From contig JAIXMG010000015.1 of assembly GCA_025201345.1 (NCBI GenBank), positions 186,001 to 250,000 on the forward strand: 64,000 nucleotides of DNA, in the 5' to 3' direction. This DNA comes from Thamnidium elegans (lineage: Eukaryota; Mucoromycota; Mucoromycetes; Mucorales; Mucoraceae). Both the position numbers and the translations under genes were made by a program. This document shows positions 34,408 through 46,060 of this stretch, one piece after another. The notes beneath the pieces are model-generated. The model was given only the letters and a program-made list of their open reading frames with translations, was not told the origin of the DNA and made no database searches. How positions within the stretch are numbered: the stretch's first letter is position 1; every line of letters starts with the position of its first letter.

Positions 34408-37132
34408 TTTAAAAGTATTGTTAATTTGCGAATTTTAAAGGAATGGAGAAATAGTAATAGTAATAGTAATAATAAAAAAAAAAAAAAAAGGTGAAAGAAG
34501 AAGAAGCCTGTAAGGTTAAATAATATAAAAAGTGAAAGAAAGAAAAGAAATTAACATTACGCAAAAAAAAATCAAATTTAAAGGCATCAGTGATCGTCCC
34601 CCACCCCCCTTAATAAAAAAAGTGTGACAAACAACTAAATTTGGCCATTTGGGATATTTATAAATTTAAATAGCGCAGTTATAGTCTACCCGTTTATGTA
34701 CCTATTCTCGTGGGCTCTCTTTTTGCTTGTCGGATGATCTCTCAAAGGTACCGTTTCTTTTCGGACTTTTTTTTTTTTTTTTTTTTTTTGTATGACGAAT
34801 GACTCAAAACATGGAAATCTTGATAATTCTCAAATTAGCCTGTACACACGAGAACTTTTTTTTTAGTGAAACAATTCTGTACTGCAGAAATAACTTTTTT
34901 TTTCTTTTTAAAAAAAAAGTAGTTGATATTGACATTATAACCTTGTAGAGTATTATCCTATTTCAGTACTGTTAAACAATATATTTATTAATAACTGTTT
35001 ATAAAAAAGATCAATCTCCTTAAGAAAAAAAAGATCTTTTTTCTGTATTACAAAACTCCGTTTTATGTTGCTATGTATATTTTTTTAGTGTCTTTTTTTG
35101 CAGAAAAAAAACGTGTCTGTAAAAAAAGATATTTTTCTGCTAATTTTTCATTTAAGAGAAAAAGGGGGGGAATAGATGCTTACATAAAAAAGATGATCAG
35201 ATATTCTGTTACTTTTTCCTTTTTCCTTTTTTTATAGTGTATTAAATCTTAACTAAACCCCAAGATTTGTATTCAACTTGATGTTCTATTCGTTTTTGCC
35301 GATCATAATTTCTTTCTATTGTAAGCTGCCGTTTAAAAAAAAAATCCTTTTTTAGTATCGTTATATAAGCTCTTGAGACGGAAAAGAAGTCTATGTTTTG
35401 ATGCGGCAAAGGGAGAAGAAAACATAAAGATTTTTAGATTGTCTCAAAAATCTGTACTGCCATTTTCTGCATTACCTTGAAATGAGAGGTTTTTTTTTTC
35501 CTGCTGTTGCAAGGGTGCAATCTAAATATAAATATAAAGGTTTTTTTATTTAAAGATATATCTTCCCAAGTTGTAAACTGGTTTATATATCTACTACTAC
35601 GATCGTACTTCATTATTATATAAACTGTAACACTAGACGTATGAATATCTTTAGTCTAAAAGAAATCAAGGGGGGGGGGGAGAGAAGAGAGATAGCATCG
35701 GAATCCCGGAACGAGCTTCTATCTTTTATAAAGTACTCTATTTTCTGTCTTAATTACTAGGCAACTTTTTTCTTTCCCCGAGCAGTTTTTTTTTTTTGTT
35801 TAGAATGACAAGTAGTCCAAATAAATATATAATTTTGTATTCAACTTCATTTATGGACATATAATAATTGCTTAGTTAATTTAGACACGATTTTCTTTTT
35901 GTTATTGCGTATATAAGCTATTGTGCATGGCTAAATTTCCTAATAAGAACAAATGACCTTGAGTAACGGGAGAAAATGCTTTGTAAATCTAAATATATGC
36001 TTACATTACATTGGCATATTATAGAAATGTAAAATACCTTAAAAAAACCTGTTTAATAATAAGCAAAAGTGTATTCAAAATTTGACTTTGTTAGGGACAA
36101 AACCTTTCAATCGAGAAGAAAAAAGGGGGAGAGTAGGATACTAAAAAGTATTGTGACTTTTTAAATAAATAGGTGCAACACTCTAAAAAGGGAGGTCATG
36201 GTTGGGTTATAAATAAGAAAAAAAGGTAGATCATTTTTATTTATTTTTACTCTGGCATCATATTATTTCATTACTGGCAAATCATTTGAAATAAAACGAT
36301 TGGATACGAAACAAACTTAGAAGACTTGGAAATGTGTGTGTGTGTGTACCCTTTTTAAATAAAATAAAATACGGATATTAAATACAGGTTGATCAAAAAT
36401 CGAAATTATGATCGTCAAAAATAAGATTTTTTTCTTGGTTTTCCATAAAGTAACGTAACTCGTGCATAGTGAACCAATAAATAATGAAAATCATATAACA
36501 TGTCTATAAGCAGACATACCAAAGCATCAGGCTGAGCATTCTAGAAAATTAGTTCGGTCCGCCATATATATATATACATATATATATATAAACTCAACCC
36601 CCCTTTTTAATATCTAACAACTTCTTTTTGAGTGAGGGTTGGGATTTAGATGGCTTACCCCAAGAAAACTATCTTATCAAATACTATAGTCAAAACAAAA
36701 GGAACAAGTTCCGTAACTATAGTTACTAAAAAAAAAACAGTTGTACTTTATAAAATATCGGTTTGACTTTATCAAGTAAAAAGAAATAGAGTTTTGTGTT
36801 GCGCGTATGTAATTGTTTTGGTCAAAATAATAATGTCGTGACTCCTCCTTACTTGTTTCCACTACAAACCTTGCTAATGATTTATATCAAGGTTGTATAG
36901 ATTTACAAGTTTTATTGTATGACTCGTGTCCCTAAATTTTAATCTCTCTGGTTATTAATAGTTCACGTTTTTCATATGAAGTGATGTTTTTTTTTTGGTC
37001 TCCAGAAAATCGAAAAATGATTAAGGTTACAGATCTATATTTAGGGAAGTTGATATATTATTGTCCTGTCAGTTTAGTTTTTTTTTAGTAACCGCTGTAG
37101 CTTTGGTATCGTGGTATTTTTTGGAGTTATTT
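34408..37132. other. Gene desert
   Basis: About 2.7 kb without a supported gene. It contains the promoter of the zinc-finger gene (GTAATAGTAATAGTAAT repeats near 34455), a run of about 24 T at 34765-34789, a GT microsatellite (36337-36348) and a TATATATACATATATATATA stretch near 36566. No mobile element end was recognised. Confidence 0.5.
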
Positions 37133-37586
37133 TTAAATTACAGTGTCCACTCTCAAATCGAACACTTTTTGAACTGGGTGATATATTAAATCAAGGGTAA
37201 TGATAACTTTGTTACTGCTATCCAGTGCATGATAGTTTTGTAGACGCGAAAGAACTTCATTTTTAAACATTGTTCCAACAAAGGCACTACAGTCATCAAT
37301 GAAAATACCGTCATTTTCTTTTTTCGAAGGGGTTCGAAGAGGAAGAGGGAGCACTAGATCCTGAGTAATCATCTGTGAATTTTTCTTTCAATGTGGCGAC
37401 CATGTTGATTGCTTCTCTCTCGAATAAAATTTGAATAAATTTTTGACGCGTTTCTCTGTTCTTTCGCGAGATCGAAGAATCTCGCGAATCAATATTGTCG
37501 TTATCGTTAGACATGAGATTTAAATAATGGCAAAGGAGTAAAAAAAAAAAAAGGATAAATGGCATGGCGCGAAGGAGTGATGCCAT
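37133..37586 (-). pseudogene. Unrecognised gene, two overlapping frames (frameshift)
   Basis: Frame 37586-37311 encodes a hydrophobic start (FILFFFLLLCHYLN) then MSNDNDNIDSRDSSISRKNR and REAINMVATLKEKFTDD, and stops soon after a Ser-rich stretch. The other frame, 37372-37133, continues with a coherent sequence (GIFIDDCSAFVGTMFKNEV, VIITLDLIYHPVQKVFDL). The join falls in a Ser/Pro-coding GAAGAGG-rich stretch and no standard intron fits, so one base seems lost or gained. The second start at MSNDNDN (37514) is the more natural one. No homologue is recognised. It lies directly after a second frameshifted unknown on the same strand, and they may be parts of one element. Confidence 0.4.
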
Positions 37587-37618
37587 TGACCCAATGACAA
37601 GCGTTTATTTAAAGTCCT

Positions 37619-38395
37619 CTAAATGTCACTCAATGTACAGTGAGAACAGTTAAACGATTTTTTTTTTTTTTTGCTTTTGTTATGATATGATGATTTTAAT
37701 GTTTTCCAATTGCTGTAGTTCAGAAAAAAGCCCCTATTTTTTCCTTCGTCGTAACAACGCTCGCAACTCATTCTGCCTGCTTGTTTGATTTTAAACTCTT
37801 CAATGAAAGATATTTCGTCCATTGTTACAATATCATTATTATAGCTAACAGCTGTCAAATTGCTAATATCGGGAGTATCCTCAATTGGTGTTGCTTCTCG
37901 ATTTTTGTTGAATTTTCGTTCTTGATGGTTGAAAAAAACATAGTCCATCTTCTGCATATTGCAACACTTTTCCATTAGAATCTCCTCCATTCTGTAAACA
38001 TCTGACAATCTTTTCAAATTGTGTTTTTGCTTTAAAACATAAATCCTTAATGACAACTAGTTTTTCTTCTTCAGCATAACATTCATTTTCAAATTTATCT
38101 TTCGATATCTGATATAAAAGTTGTATAGTTGGATTGTGTTTTTGACCGATAGATAACATACTTCTTTTCTGCTGAATAAAAAAGTGTCCTAAAGCAACCA
38201 ACTTGTTCAAGAGATTGTTGTTTAATTGTATTTGAATCGATTCAGCTGAAATAATTTGACAATTCTCTGCCCAATAATCGCAATCCATTGTATACCTGCA
38301 CTCATTCTCCAAATTTTTGAAATTTGATTTGACTTTAGCTGTAATACTTTGGCTAATTCTTGGTACACCACCATTTACACCACCAGTGCCAATTT
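37619..38395 (-). pseudogene. Unrecognised gene, frameshifted at a T7 run
   Basis: One open frame enters from 38395 (GTGGVNGGVPRISQSITAK) and runs to about 37935: DCDYWAENCQIISAESIQIQ, LVALGHFFIQQKRSMLSIGQ and YAEEEKLVVIKDLCF. At a run of seven T (in minus-strand CTATGTTTTTTTCAACC) the sense moves to another frame, which continues NHQERKFNKNREATPIEDTP, MDEISFIEEFKIKQAGRMSC and CERCYDEGKNRGFFLNYSNW, and ends CSHCTLSDI at 37619. Cysteines in CERC and CSHC suggest a small zinc site. The shift is either real decay or a homopolymer sequencing error. The function is unknown. The 5' end lies inside an inverted repeat, which points to a mobile or duplicated element. Confidence 0.45.
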
Positions 38396-38737
38396 AGCGA
38401 AATTCCTGCATCAACATCACCATATCATAAGGAAATATTTAGACATTTGATAATATAAAAGGTACTTGCTTGTATATGAATTCATTGTTAAAAAAAAAGG
38501 AAAAGGAAAGGAAAAAAAAAAAGATGGAATAAATAGGTGATTATAATCATGATAAAAAGGGGTTTATTCAACTATGATAAAAAGGGGTTTATTCAACTAT
38601 GATAAAAAGGATTTATTTAATCATCGTGATATTTATATTAAAAAAAAGTCGTTTTTACATGTAAATGGTGGCGCACCAAAAAAAAATATAAAAAATACGT
38701 CATAAATTGACACTGGTGGTGTACCAAGAATTAACCA
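38350..38737. repeat. Imperfect inverted repeat with internal tandem repeats
   Basis: The left arm at 38350-38395 and the right arm at 38704-38737 are reverse complements over about 34 bp, apart from an extra 12-bp ACCATTTACACC in the left arm and a few mismatches. Between them lie three tandem 25-bp units (GATAAAAAGGGGTTTATTCA + ACTAT) at 38551-38624. A further related piece, GTAAATGGTGGCGCACC, is at about 38661-38677. No target-site duplication was confirmed. Confidence 0.6.
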
Positions 38738-39368
38738 TTTATTTTAAAAATTATTCCCAGCTGTAGTTCATGGAAAATTATATAAACATCACTAGGGTCT
38801 TTCTTTTTTGCGCGCAAATAGACTCCAACTCTTTGAGTGAAATACCTTTTCCCTTTTATTCCAACAAAAAGTTGGCTAAACAGAAAAGAGCTCAAACACG
38901 TGATCTTTGACGTAGCACGTTTCGCTTATTTCACCACTCTCTAAGCTGAGAATAAAGAATATTCATCTACGTTGACATTCAACTGATTGCCGTAGCCAAT
39001 ATGAGAACAACTTTTGTAAGGTATCTCGCTCATGGTTTTGATATTAATCCAAGGCCTCCACAATTATCCAGACAACAAAACCTTGAAACACAGTAGTGCT
39101 TCATCAGCACTTGAACCTTCGTAAGTTAAAAAAAAGAACATATAAAAAATCGTGCTGACATCATCATTTTTCTTATTCGATGACGAAATAAGGAGGTTCG
39201 GGGGGAGGGACTCCGCCAGTCATGGCCTGTTGGGCGGAGGGGGGATGCAAATTTGTTATTTTTTTTTTTTAGTCTGGGTGGGCCAGTAACAAAAAAAAAC
39301 AGTTTTTTTTTTCATATCCTCCCTTCTCCCTTTTTTTTTTAAACATTTTAAAAAGAATTATATAAAAA
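38738..39368. promoter_or_regulatory. Region upstream of the ATP synthase d gene
   Basis: About 630 bp. It includes ACACGTGATC (E-box-like CACGTG, 38897), T and C/T-rich tracts just before the ATG at 39369, and a tiny ORF at 39001-39096 starting MRTTFVRYLAHGFDINPRPP that ends in TAG after 31 codons. The tiny ORF could be a first-exon remnant but has no identified continuation. Confidence 0.4.
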
Positions 39369-40120
39369 ATGGCTACTTCTATCCGTGCTGCTGCTATTAA
39401 TTGGTCCAAGTTGAGTGTCACTCTTCCTCAAGAAACCGTTGTTTCTCTTCAAGCTTTCCGTAAGCGTAATGACGAAGTTAAGCGTGTTCTTGGCGAATTA
39501 AAGGAACAAAACACCACTGTCGATTTCTCTCGTTACCGTAAGGTTCTCAAGAACCAAGGTATTATTGACCAAGCTGAGAAGGCCATTAGCGGTTTCAAGC
39601 CCGTCGCTTATAACTTGGATGCTCAACTTTCTGCTATTGATCAATTCGAAGCCAAGGCTGTAAGTTTTTTTTTTAAAAAAAAAATACGAGAGGACAAAAA
39701 AAAAGAGTGGAAAAAAAGAGAAAAAGAGAGAAAAAGAGAGAAAAAATGCCTTGAATGAGAGAAAAATATTTATATATCTTTTTTTTTTCTTTGTGTGTTT
39801 TATAGGTTTCCAAGGCTCAAAAGACTGTTCAACAAATCGAAGTTGAGCTCAAGGATCTCCATGCCACTCTCAGCAACATTGAAGGTTCTCGTCCCATTGA
39901 ACAACTTACTGTACGTATATTATATTATATATTTGAAGTAGCAAAATAGGTTTACTAAAACAGCACAATACCCTTTTCTTTTTTTATATATATAAAATAG
40001 GTTGATGATATCGTTGTCGCTAAGCCCGAGATCACTAAGAACATTGAAGAGAGCCTCAAGAAGGGTAACTTCTCTATTCCTGGTTACAAGGAGAAGTTCG
40101 GTGATATCTCTTACTTCTAA
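39369..40120 (+). CDS. ATP7: Mitochondrial ATP synthase subunit d
   Basis: Three exons: 39369-39659, 39806-39910, 40001-40120. All phases match; 171 residues, against 174 in yeast Atp7. The start AAAINWSKLSVTLPQETV, the FRKRNDEVKR region and the end GYKEKFGDISYF are typical of subunit d. It forms part of the peripheral stalk that holds F1 still against the rotor in the inner mitochondrial membrane. The middle is helical and charged with no membrane span. Codon use is strongly biased (many CTC, GCC, AAG) compared with neighbours, as expected for a highly expressed gene. The first intron (146 nt) is longer than most here and holds purine-rich GAGAAAAAGAGA repeats. Confidence 0.96.
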
Positions 40121-40499
40121 ATCAACTTTTGCACCTGTTTATTACATCTTGAAACCGTCTTTTTAAAATATATACGATTAAAACTTATCCCAAACATATA
40201 AAAAAAAAACTGTAAACAGGATAATTTTTTTTTTGTCACAATGCAATAAGGGTCTCTTTTTTGAATTAGTTTTTTTTTGTTTTTCCGTTTTATTTGTTGG
40301 TGGCAGCTGTATCAGAATGAAACACCAGTATTAATCTCCCCACCTCTGCTGGATATGTGTAGTGTGTTTAAAGGAGCTGGAAAAAAAAATTTGTTTCATT
40401 ATTCAAATATAAAAAAAAAAAGAAAAAAAAAAGAAAGAATGGCCCTTTTTCTCTTTTTTTTTTTGTATAAGACTATTTTTTTTAAAAAAAAGAGTATAA
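40121..40499. other. Intergenic region between ATP7 and the PQ-loop gene
   Basis: 379 bp containing the ATP7 3' end and the next promoter. Several A and T runs occur, including TTTTTTTTAAAAAAAAGAGTATAAA just before the ATG at 40500. That string contains a possible TATA element very close to the start codon. Confidence 0.45.
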
Positions 40500-41568
40500 A
40501 TGGATAATACCTTTGCTTCCTCTTTAGCTGGTTACCTGTCAATTTTATGTTGGCTTATCGTATTTACACCGTAAATTTTTTTTTTTACTTGCAGCAAAAA
40601 ATTTGTGTGTGTCAATTAATCATGTTATCTTCTATTCTAGGCAATTATTAGAAAATTATAAGCGTAAAAGTGGAGATGGTCTGTCCATGACATTTTTAGT
40701 CATCTGGTTAGCAGGTGATGTCTTTAATCTGCTGGGTGTCATTATGCAAGATCTTTTAGTCACCATGGTAACAATGTCGTAAAAAACAAAGTGTGTATAA
40801 ATACTTCACTAATAATAATAATATATATATATATAGTTTGTTTTGGCACTTTATTATACAGTAGCAGATATGGGATTGATCTGGCAAGTTATTTACTATC
40901 AACGTCAACATTTAGACGAAGAAATTTTGACAGAGGAAACAAGTGGCTTAATTGGATCCAGCTCTTCACCCTCGTATGATTCCACAACAACTAGTGCGAC
41001 AACGGGACCTATTAAGAATCAAGCTAAAAAGACTAGATTACTTAATTGGATTTCAGCATGCGCCATTGTTTTAGTGACAGTAATCTCGTGTTACACATAC
41101 TACAACGCTCACTGGAATCGAACGGATGATGGTGATGATGATAATAATAGGTTGAACTGGCTTCCTCAAACGATGGGTTGGACAAGTGCTGTGCTCTATG
41201 TCGGTAGTCGTATTCCTCAGATTTTAAAGAATTGGAGAAACAAGAGTACGGAAGGATTAAGTTTTGGTATGTTTATTTGTGCTGTCATGGGAAATGTTTT
41301 GTATACATCTGTAAGTTATATATATATATATATAAAACAAGTTACAGTTAAATTAATTTTTATTGTTTATTTGTTACAAAATAGTCCATCTTTTTGAAAT
41401 CAATGGAAACAAGTTACATCCTTACAAACCTGTCTTGGATCGTCGGAAGTACCGGTACCTTGGTCTTTGATTTTATTGTAAGTTTTTATTTTATTTGTGT
41501 TTTCTTTTTCTTTTAACCTTTTATTGTAGATTTTTGTTCAGTTTTTCGTTTATGAAAAATCCAAATAG
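40500..41568 (+). CDS. PQ-loop vacuolar cationic amino-acid transporter (Ypq/PQLC2 type)
   Basis: Five exons: 40500-40570, 40641-40767, 40837-41310, 41385-41477, 41530-41568. All phases match; 267 residues. Both hallmark PQ motifs are present: WLIVFTPQLLENYKRKS (P24-Q25, made by joining exons 1 and 2) and SRIPQILKNWRNKSTEGLS. About seven hydrophobic spans are visible, with a polar Ser/Thr/Asp loop (about 105-160) in the middle. Yeast Ypq1-3 and human PQLC2 export Lys, Arg or His across the vacuole or lysosome membrane. The short C-terminus (FFVYEKSK) has no clear dileucine sorting signal. The exact substrate is inferred from family only. It converges with PAT1, 200 bp apart. Confidence 0.88.
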
Positions 41569-41769
41569 TTTTACTTTTTTTAATAATACCCAAAAAGAAA
41601 AAGAATAATACACACAGACATTTTGTTATTTCCAATATAGACTTTTTTTTCTTTTTGTACATTTAAAAGCGCTTTTAATTTTAAGATAATTTTTTTTGTG
41701 TCGTATATTTTATGTGTGTGAAAGAGGAGGAAAAAAAAAATAAAGAGAAGAAAATATATAATTGTTTGT

Positions 41770-44683
41770 TTACAGAGGAACAGAAACTTGAGATGCATCG
41801 AGACCTAAAGCATGTAAAAATAAATTGACATTAGCAATACGATGACTTGCTTGATCAAGAGGAAGGCGATTTCTCTTTGCGAGAACAATATTATCCATTA
41901 CACGATCCCTAAATAAAAGTTAGTAATAATACTCCTTGATATAAAATGCTGTTTTTACCTGACTTCAGTCACTAAAATATGTTGTTGATCCATGGAAGCG
42001 CCAACAGCCATGGCAGCCAAAAATTGCCATACATACATATCATCTACGGCAAGAGATAATTGCATCATGGGAGTATTGGGGTTCAAAGGAACCAAATAAT
42101 ACAAAGATGGGAATATAGCCAAGTAACGACCCTTGAGAGTATTAAAGAGGTTACTATAAAGCTCTTGCCAACGATGTACTTCTTCAGCAGGAGGAGGGCC
42201 TAATCCTTGTAAAGCTCCACCACCTTGCTTTAAAATTTCTGCACGAGATAAAAGCATTGTTAAGAACGCCAATCCAGGTTTTGTTTGTGCAACAGTCAAG
42301 ATATCATTCTTTTCCAATAACAATAAAAGCAATCCGTTTACAATTCTTAAGGGCGCTTCGGCGATAAATCCTAAAAGAGGTGGGAGCGTATTGTTCATAA
42401 ATAACTCAACATCGTCAAATGTAACGAACATTTGCTTCTTGGCTTCATCAACGTTAGCGACAGTTGTACCGGGATAGATCACATGACGGCATACTTGGAG
42501 TTTAGAGAAATTGGCGGCAAAGACGGTCAACAAGATCAAGTTTTGGTCATGGTTCAATTGACGCACAATACGAGGAATCAACTTCTTACCCTTGGCAATA
42601 GAAAGTAAAGAGATCAAAAAGGGCAAATCGGTCGTTTCGGTAAGACGTAAAGCTTTCCAAAGCTTTTCAACTTTAGCACCGTATTTTTCGTTAAATGCTT
42701 CAGCACGGTCCTTTTCATTCTCTTCATCTTCGTTGTTATGACGAGATTGAGGGGGGCCTTGACGATGCATTTGTTCAATTTCTAATACAAGTGTATACAT
42801 ATCTTCAGTGATCTTGAGCACCAAACGCTTATCATCAGCAGCGGTAGCGGGTTTAGAGTGGTTAGGCGTTTGGACATCGTCGGCGGTTAAGGTATGAGGT
42901 TCAGCAGAGGCATTGTTAGCAGCACTAGGTACCTGCAAAACTTGACGAGGATTACGCACAGTTAAAGACGTAATCTTGCCCAAAGCACCTTCCAACGAAA
43001 CCTGAGTTTGCTTAGGACGACGTTTAGCATCATTGACAATACGCTGCAATTGCTGCTGCATACGCTGCATGGTGTTCTCCTCACGACGACCACGACCACG
43101 ACCTGTTTCGGTTGCATTAGCACCGTTTTGATTAGTAGATTGCTGTTGTAAAGGCAAACCAGCACGTTGACGAAGCGAAGAATACACTTGATAATAAAAA
43201 TCATCGGCGTAAGGATCGCCAGAAGCAAGTTGAGAGAGCTGGATACGGTTGACCATATCTTTATCGTGCTGGGTCATCAAACCGTCGTACTGAGACTTGC
43301 GGTAAAATTCTCTGCGCTTCATTTCTCTGGCAATAGATAACTGTTGCTCCTTCAATTCTTGTTGTTGCTTCATCGCCAAAATTTGCATAGGGTCCGGTTG
43401 GCCGTAACCAAATGGCGGGATGCCGCCGTGTTGCTGCTCTTGAGGTGGTTGCGGTTGAGGTTGAGGTGGCGCGCGCATAGCGCCGGAGGCAAGTGCGGCT
43501 TCCAGCTCTGCTAGACTCAATGTCTTACCGCTCATGGGAGATTCGTTAGCACGGTAACGGTTGGCTGCTTGTTGACGTTGCATATCGGCTTCGATATCTT
43601 CCAATGTAACAGGACGACGTTGTTGTTGTTGTTGTTGATATCCAGCAGATGTGGTAGGTGACATACCACCAACAAATTGTTGTTGTTGTTGTTGTTGTTG
43701 CTGTTGCTGCTGCTGCTGCTGTTGTTGTTGTTGTTGAGGGCGAATAGCTTGTCTGTTAGCAGAAGAAAAAGGAGATAAACTATTTTGATTGGCTGATAAA
43801 GATGAAAACCCACTATTATCTGCTGGAGAAAGTCCACTTCCAAAGTTACCCCAAATGGATTTAGAAGGACCCATTGGAGATGCCTTTTTTAAAAAAATAA
43901 AAAAATGTTTTTTTTTAATTTCTTTTATACACACACACACACACACACATTTTCCCTTAAATACATACCTCTCCAAAGTTTCTACTAATACCAGGTGCAG
44001 TAACAGGCTGACGAACAGGAGCAGCCCAAGGATTACGGAACGCACCTTGATTAACTTTTTTTTTCTCCCATAAGTATTTTATATTTACATGTTTTCTATT
44101 TTTTTTAAAAAAAAGTACTTTACCTTGCTCTTCATGCTGCTTACGCTTTACATAAAAGGCTTCCTCCTCAGAAATACCAGTAGCAAATCTTTGGGTGTTT
44201 CCAGAAAAATCAAAATCTTTTCCTACATAAAATACCGCGTGTTAGTTCTATAAAAATACAAAAAAAAAGTTCTTCCTTTTTGTTTTTGCGCAGTATTTAC
44301 CAACTGGGGCATCACCAAATGTCATGGTGTTGTTGTCATCACCTTCTTCAATCAATTGATCAGCAAGAGCATCTTGCTCTTCTTCTGGTTCGTCATGGAC
44401 ACCGAGTTCATGACGAAGGGTGGCGAAATCATATACGTCAGCATCTATATGGTCATAAGTCTGAGCTTGCTCTCTATGATTCCCTCCTCCTCCGCCTTGT
44501 TCAGTTAATGCACGCATTTCATCTTCACTCAAAGGCGGTAGATTGGTATTGAAACTATTTCGAAAAAAAAAAGGGTTTAGTAACTCAAAAATATTTTTTT
44601 TTTGTCTCTTTTTTTTAAAAAAAAACTAGCGTTTTTTTTTTTAGTCCTCTTTTTTATATTTACCCAAAGAATGAATCGCCCAT
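41770..44683 (-). CDS. PAT1: PAT1, mRNA decapping activator
   Basis: Six exons: 44683-44664, 44554-44301, 44222-44124, 44054-43969, 43883-41959, 41908-41770. All phases match; 840 residues. The start MGDSFFGFNTNLPPLSEDEM is typical of Pat1, as is the acidic N-terminal region, which in the family binds the helicase Dhh1. The middle is rich in Pro and Gln with a run of about 24 Gln (genome about 43675-43740) and a shorter Gln run. The C-terminal half (about 480-840) is the alpha-helical Pat-C domain (KGKKLIPRIVRQLNHDQNLI, LGLDASQVSVPL), which in the family binds Lsm1-7 and Dcp2. It promotes decapping and P-body formation in the cytoplasm. Gln codons mix CAA and CAG. Confidence 0.95.
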
Positions 44684-45138
44684 GGGTTTTATATTATTTG
44701 CGTATAAAATAAATATTACGAAAAAGAAAAGGGTTTTTTTTTTTTATATATTTTTTCCACAGAAAAAAAAATATATATATCAAAAAAAAATGACTGGCTT
44801 TAGATTATTATTTTTACGTGTGCGTGCAAGCATCTTCAAGACAAGTTATTCATAAAACACGTGATTGTAAGACTGGTTGCAGCTGTCAGCTTTTTGAGTA
44901 TATTAAGTCATACTTAGATCAAGAGAAAAACCTGCGGTATATTATATCGATCATAAAAGTGCTCGACCTCCCACAAAGTGATAGAACAATTTGATTTTAT
45001 CACAGGGAAAAAAAGGGAGCTGTCAAACCAGAACTTATTCCGGTAGACATACTACTAAAACATGTATTCGATAGCATATGCAGCAGTTTAGTAGATAAAT
45101 TACTTTACGCTTATAAAATACGTTTCAGCGCCAACATC

Positions 45139-45188
<50 letters not shown>

Positions 45189-45219
45189 ACATGCATTATA
45201 GTGAGACTAAGAAATCTTT
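44684..45219. other. Intergenic region with A45 run
   Basis: 536 bp that holds the PAT1 promoter (T-rich just before the ATG) and an uninterrupted run of 45 A at 45141-45185. Beyond that, no gene is seen. Confidence 0.55.
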
Positions 45220-46060
45220 TTATTGATACATTTCATTAAAAATATGGTGAATATCATTAACAATACCTTCATTTCCTTTAGCTACTTCCGATGCTAGAAG
45301 CGTACGCAACTGTTTTAAGTGTCTATTTAAGTCCTTATTTGATATAATTTTAATCTTTGGGGTTTCTTCTTCATATAGCTCTTCGATTTTTACATAAAAT
45401 TGCCATATCTTTCCACCAAGTTTGCATACTTTGTACCAATCCTGGGAAGCGAAGACTGCGGGGAAATCCCCTTTCATACTGGAAGTATTTTCATTATTCG
45501 CATCAAGTGATAACTCTTGTTGCTTAGCTTCAATCGAATTCAGAGTAGGATATTCTTTCTTAGGCAGTTATGCTTCTCTTTGCCGTAAAAAAATAATAAT
45601 TATGAAAATGTGTAAGCTTTTTGCGCTTACCTTTTGGAATTTTTTTCCTTTAAACTCGATATCCTTGCTTCAATATCTTTGGACAAATAAAGTGACCTGT
45701 CAAACTTCTTTCTGCTGGTTTTACTTCTCGTTAATGGAGAGGAGGATCTATCATTGATATTTAACTTAATGTGGATACTAATATGCATAAAATAATGCGC
45801 TTATTCATCAACTGAAACATCATCTTTTTTTTTTGAAATAATGAATTAAGCGATGGTTCTAAAGAAAATTGCAAGTATGAATCTTCTTCGAGTTCATTTA
45901 CATTGAATGTATTGCCATAATTAATATTTCTAAAAATTTAACATAAATAAGTTATTGATATTATTAAGTAAACTTCTTAGTTTATATAACTTACATGACA
46001 GTTAATTACGTTCCATCTCTTCTTACTTTGCTTTCTTCCAAACCAGAGAGCCATAATAGG
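45220..46060 (-). pseudogene. Hypothetical multi-exon gene, possibly decayed
   Basis: The last exon is clear: frame from about 45572 to 45220 encodes EYPTLNSIEAKQQELSLDAN, then DWYKVCKLGGKIWQFYVKIE and NRHLKQLRTLLASEVAKGN, ending IHHIFNEMYQ. Upstream on the same strand, exon-like segments read RSLYLSKDIEARISSLKEKN (to donor GTAAGC at 45630), NTFNVNELEEDSYLQFSLEP (about 45920-45850) and MALWFGRKQSKKRWN (about 46053). The donor at 45630 leaves two bases while the last exon needs none, and the earlier joins also fail, so no complete model can be written. A homopolymer error (AAAAAAA in the third segment) could explain one break. No domain is recognised. It is either a real gene with sequencing errors or a recent pseudogene. 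Confidence 0.4.
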
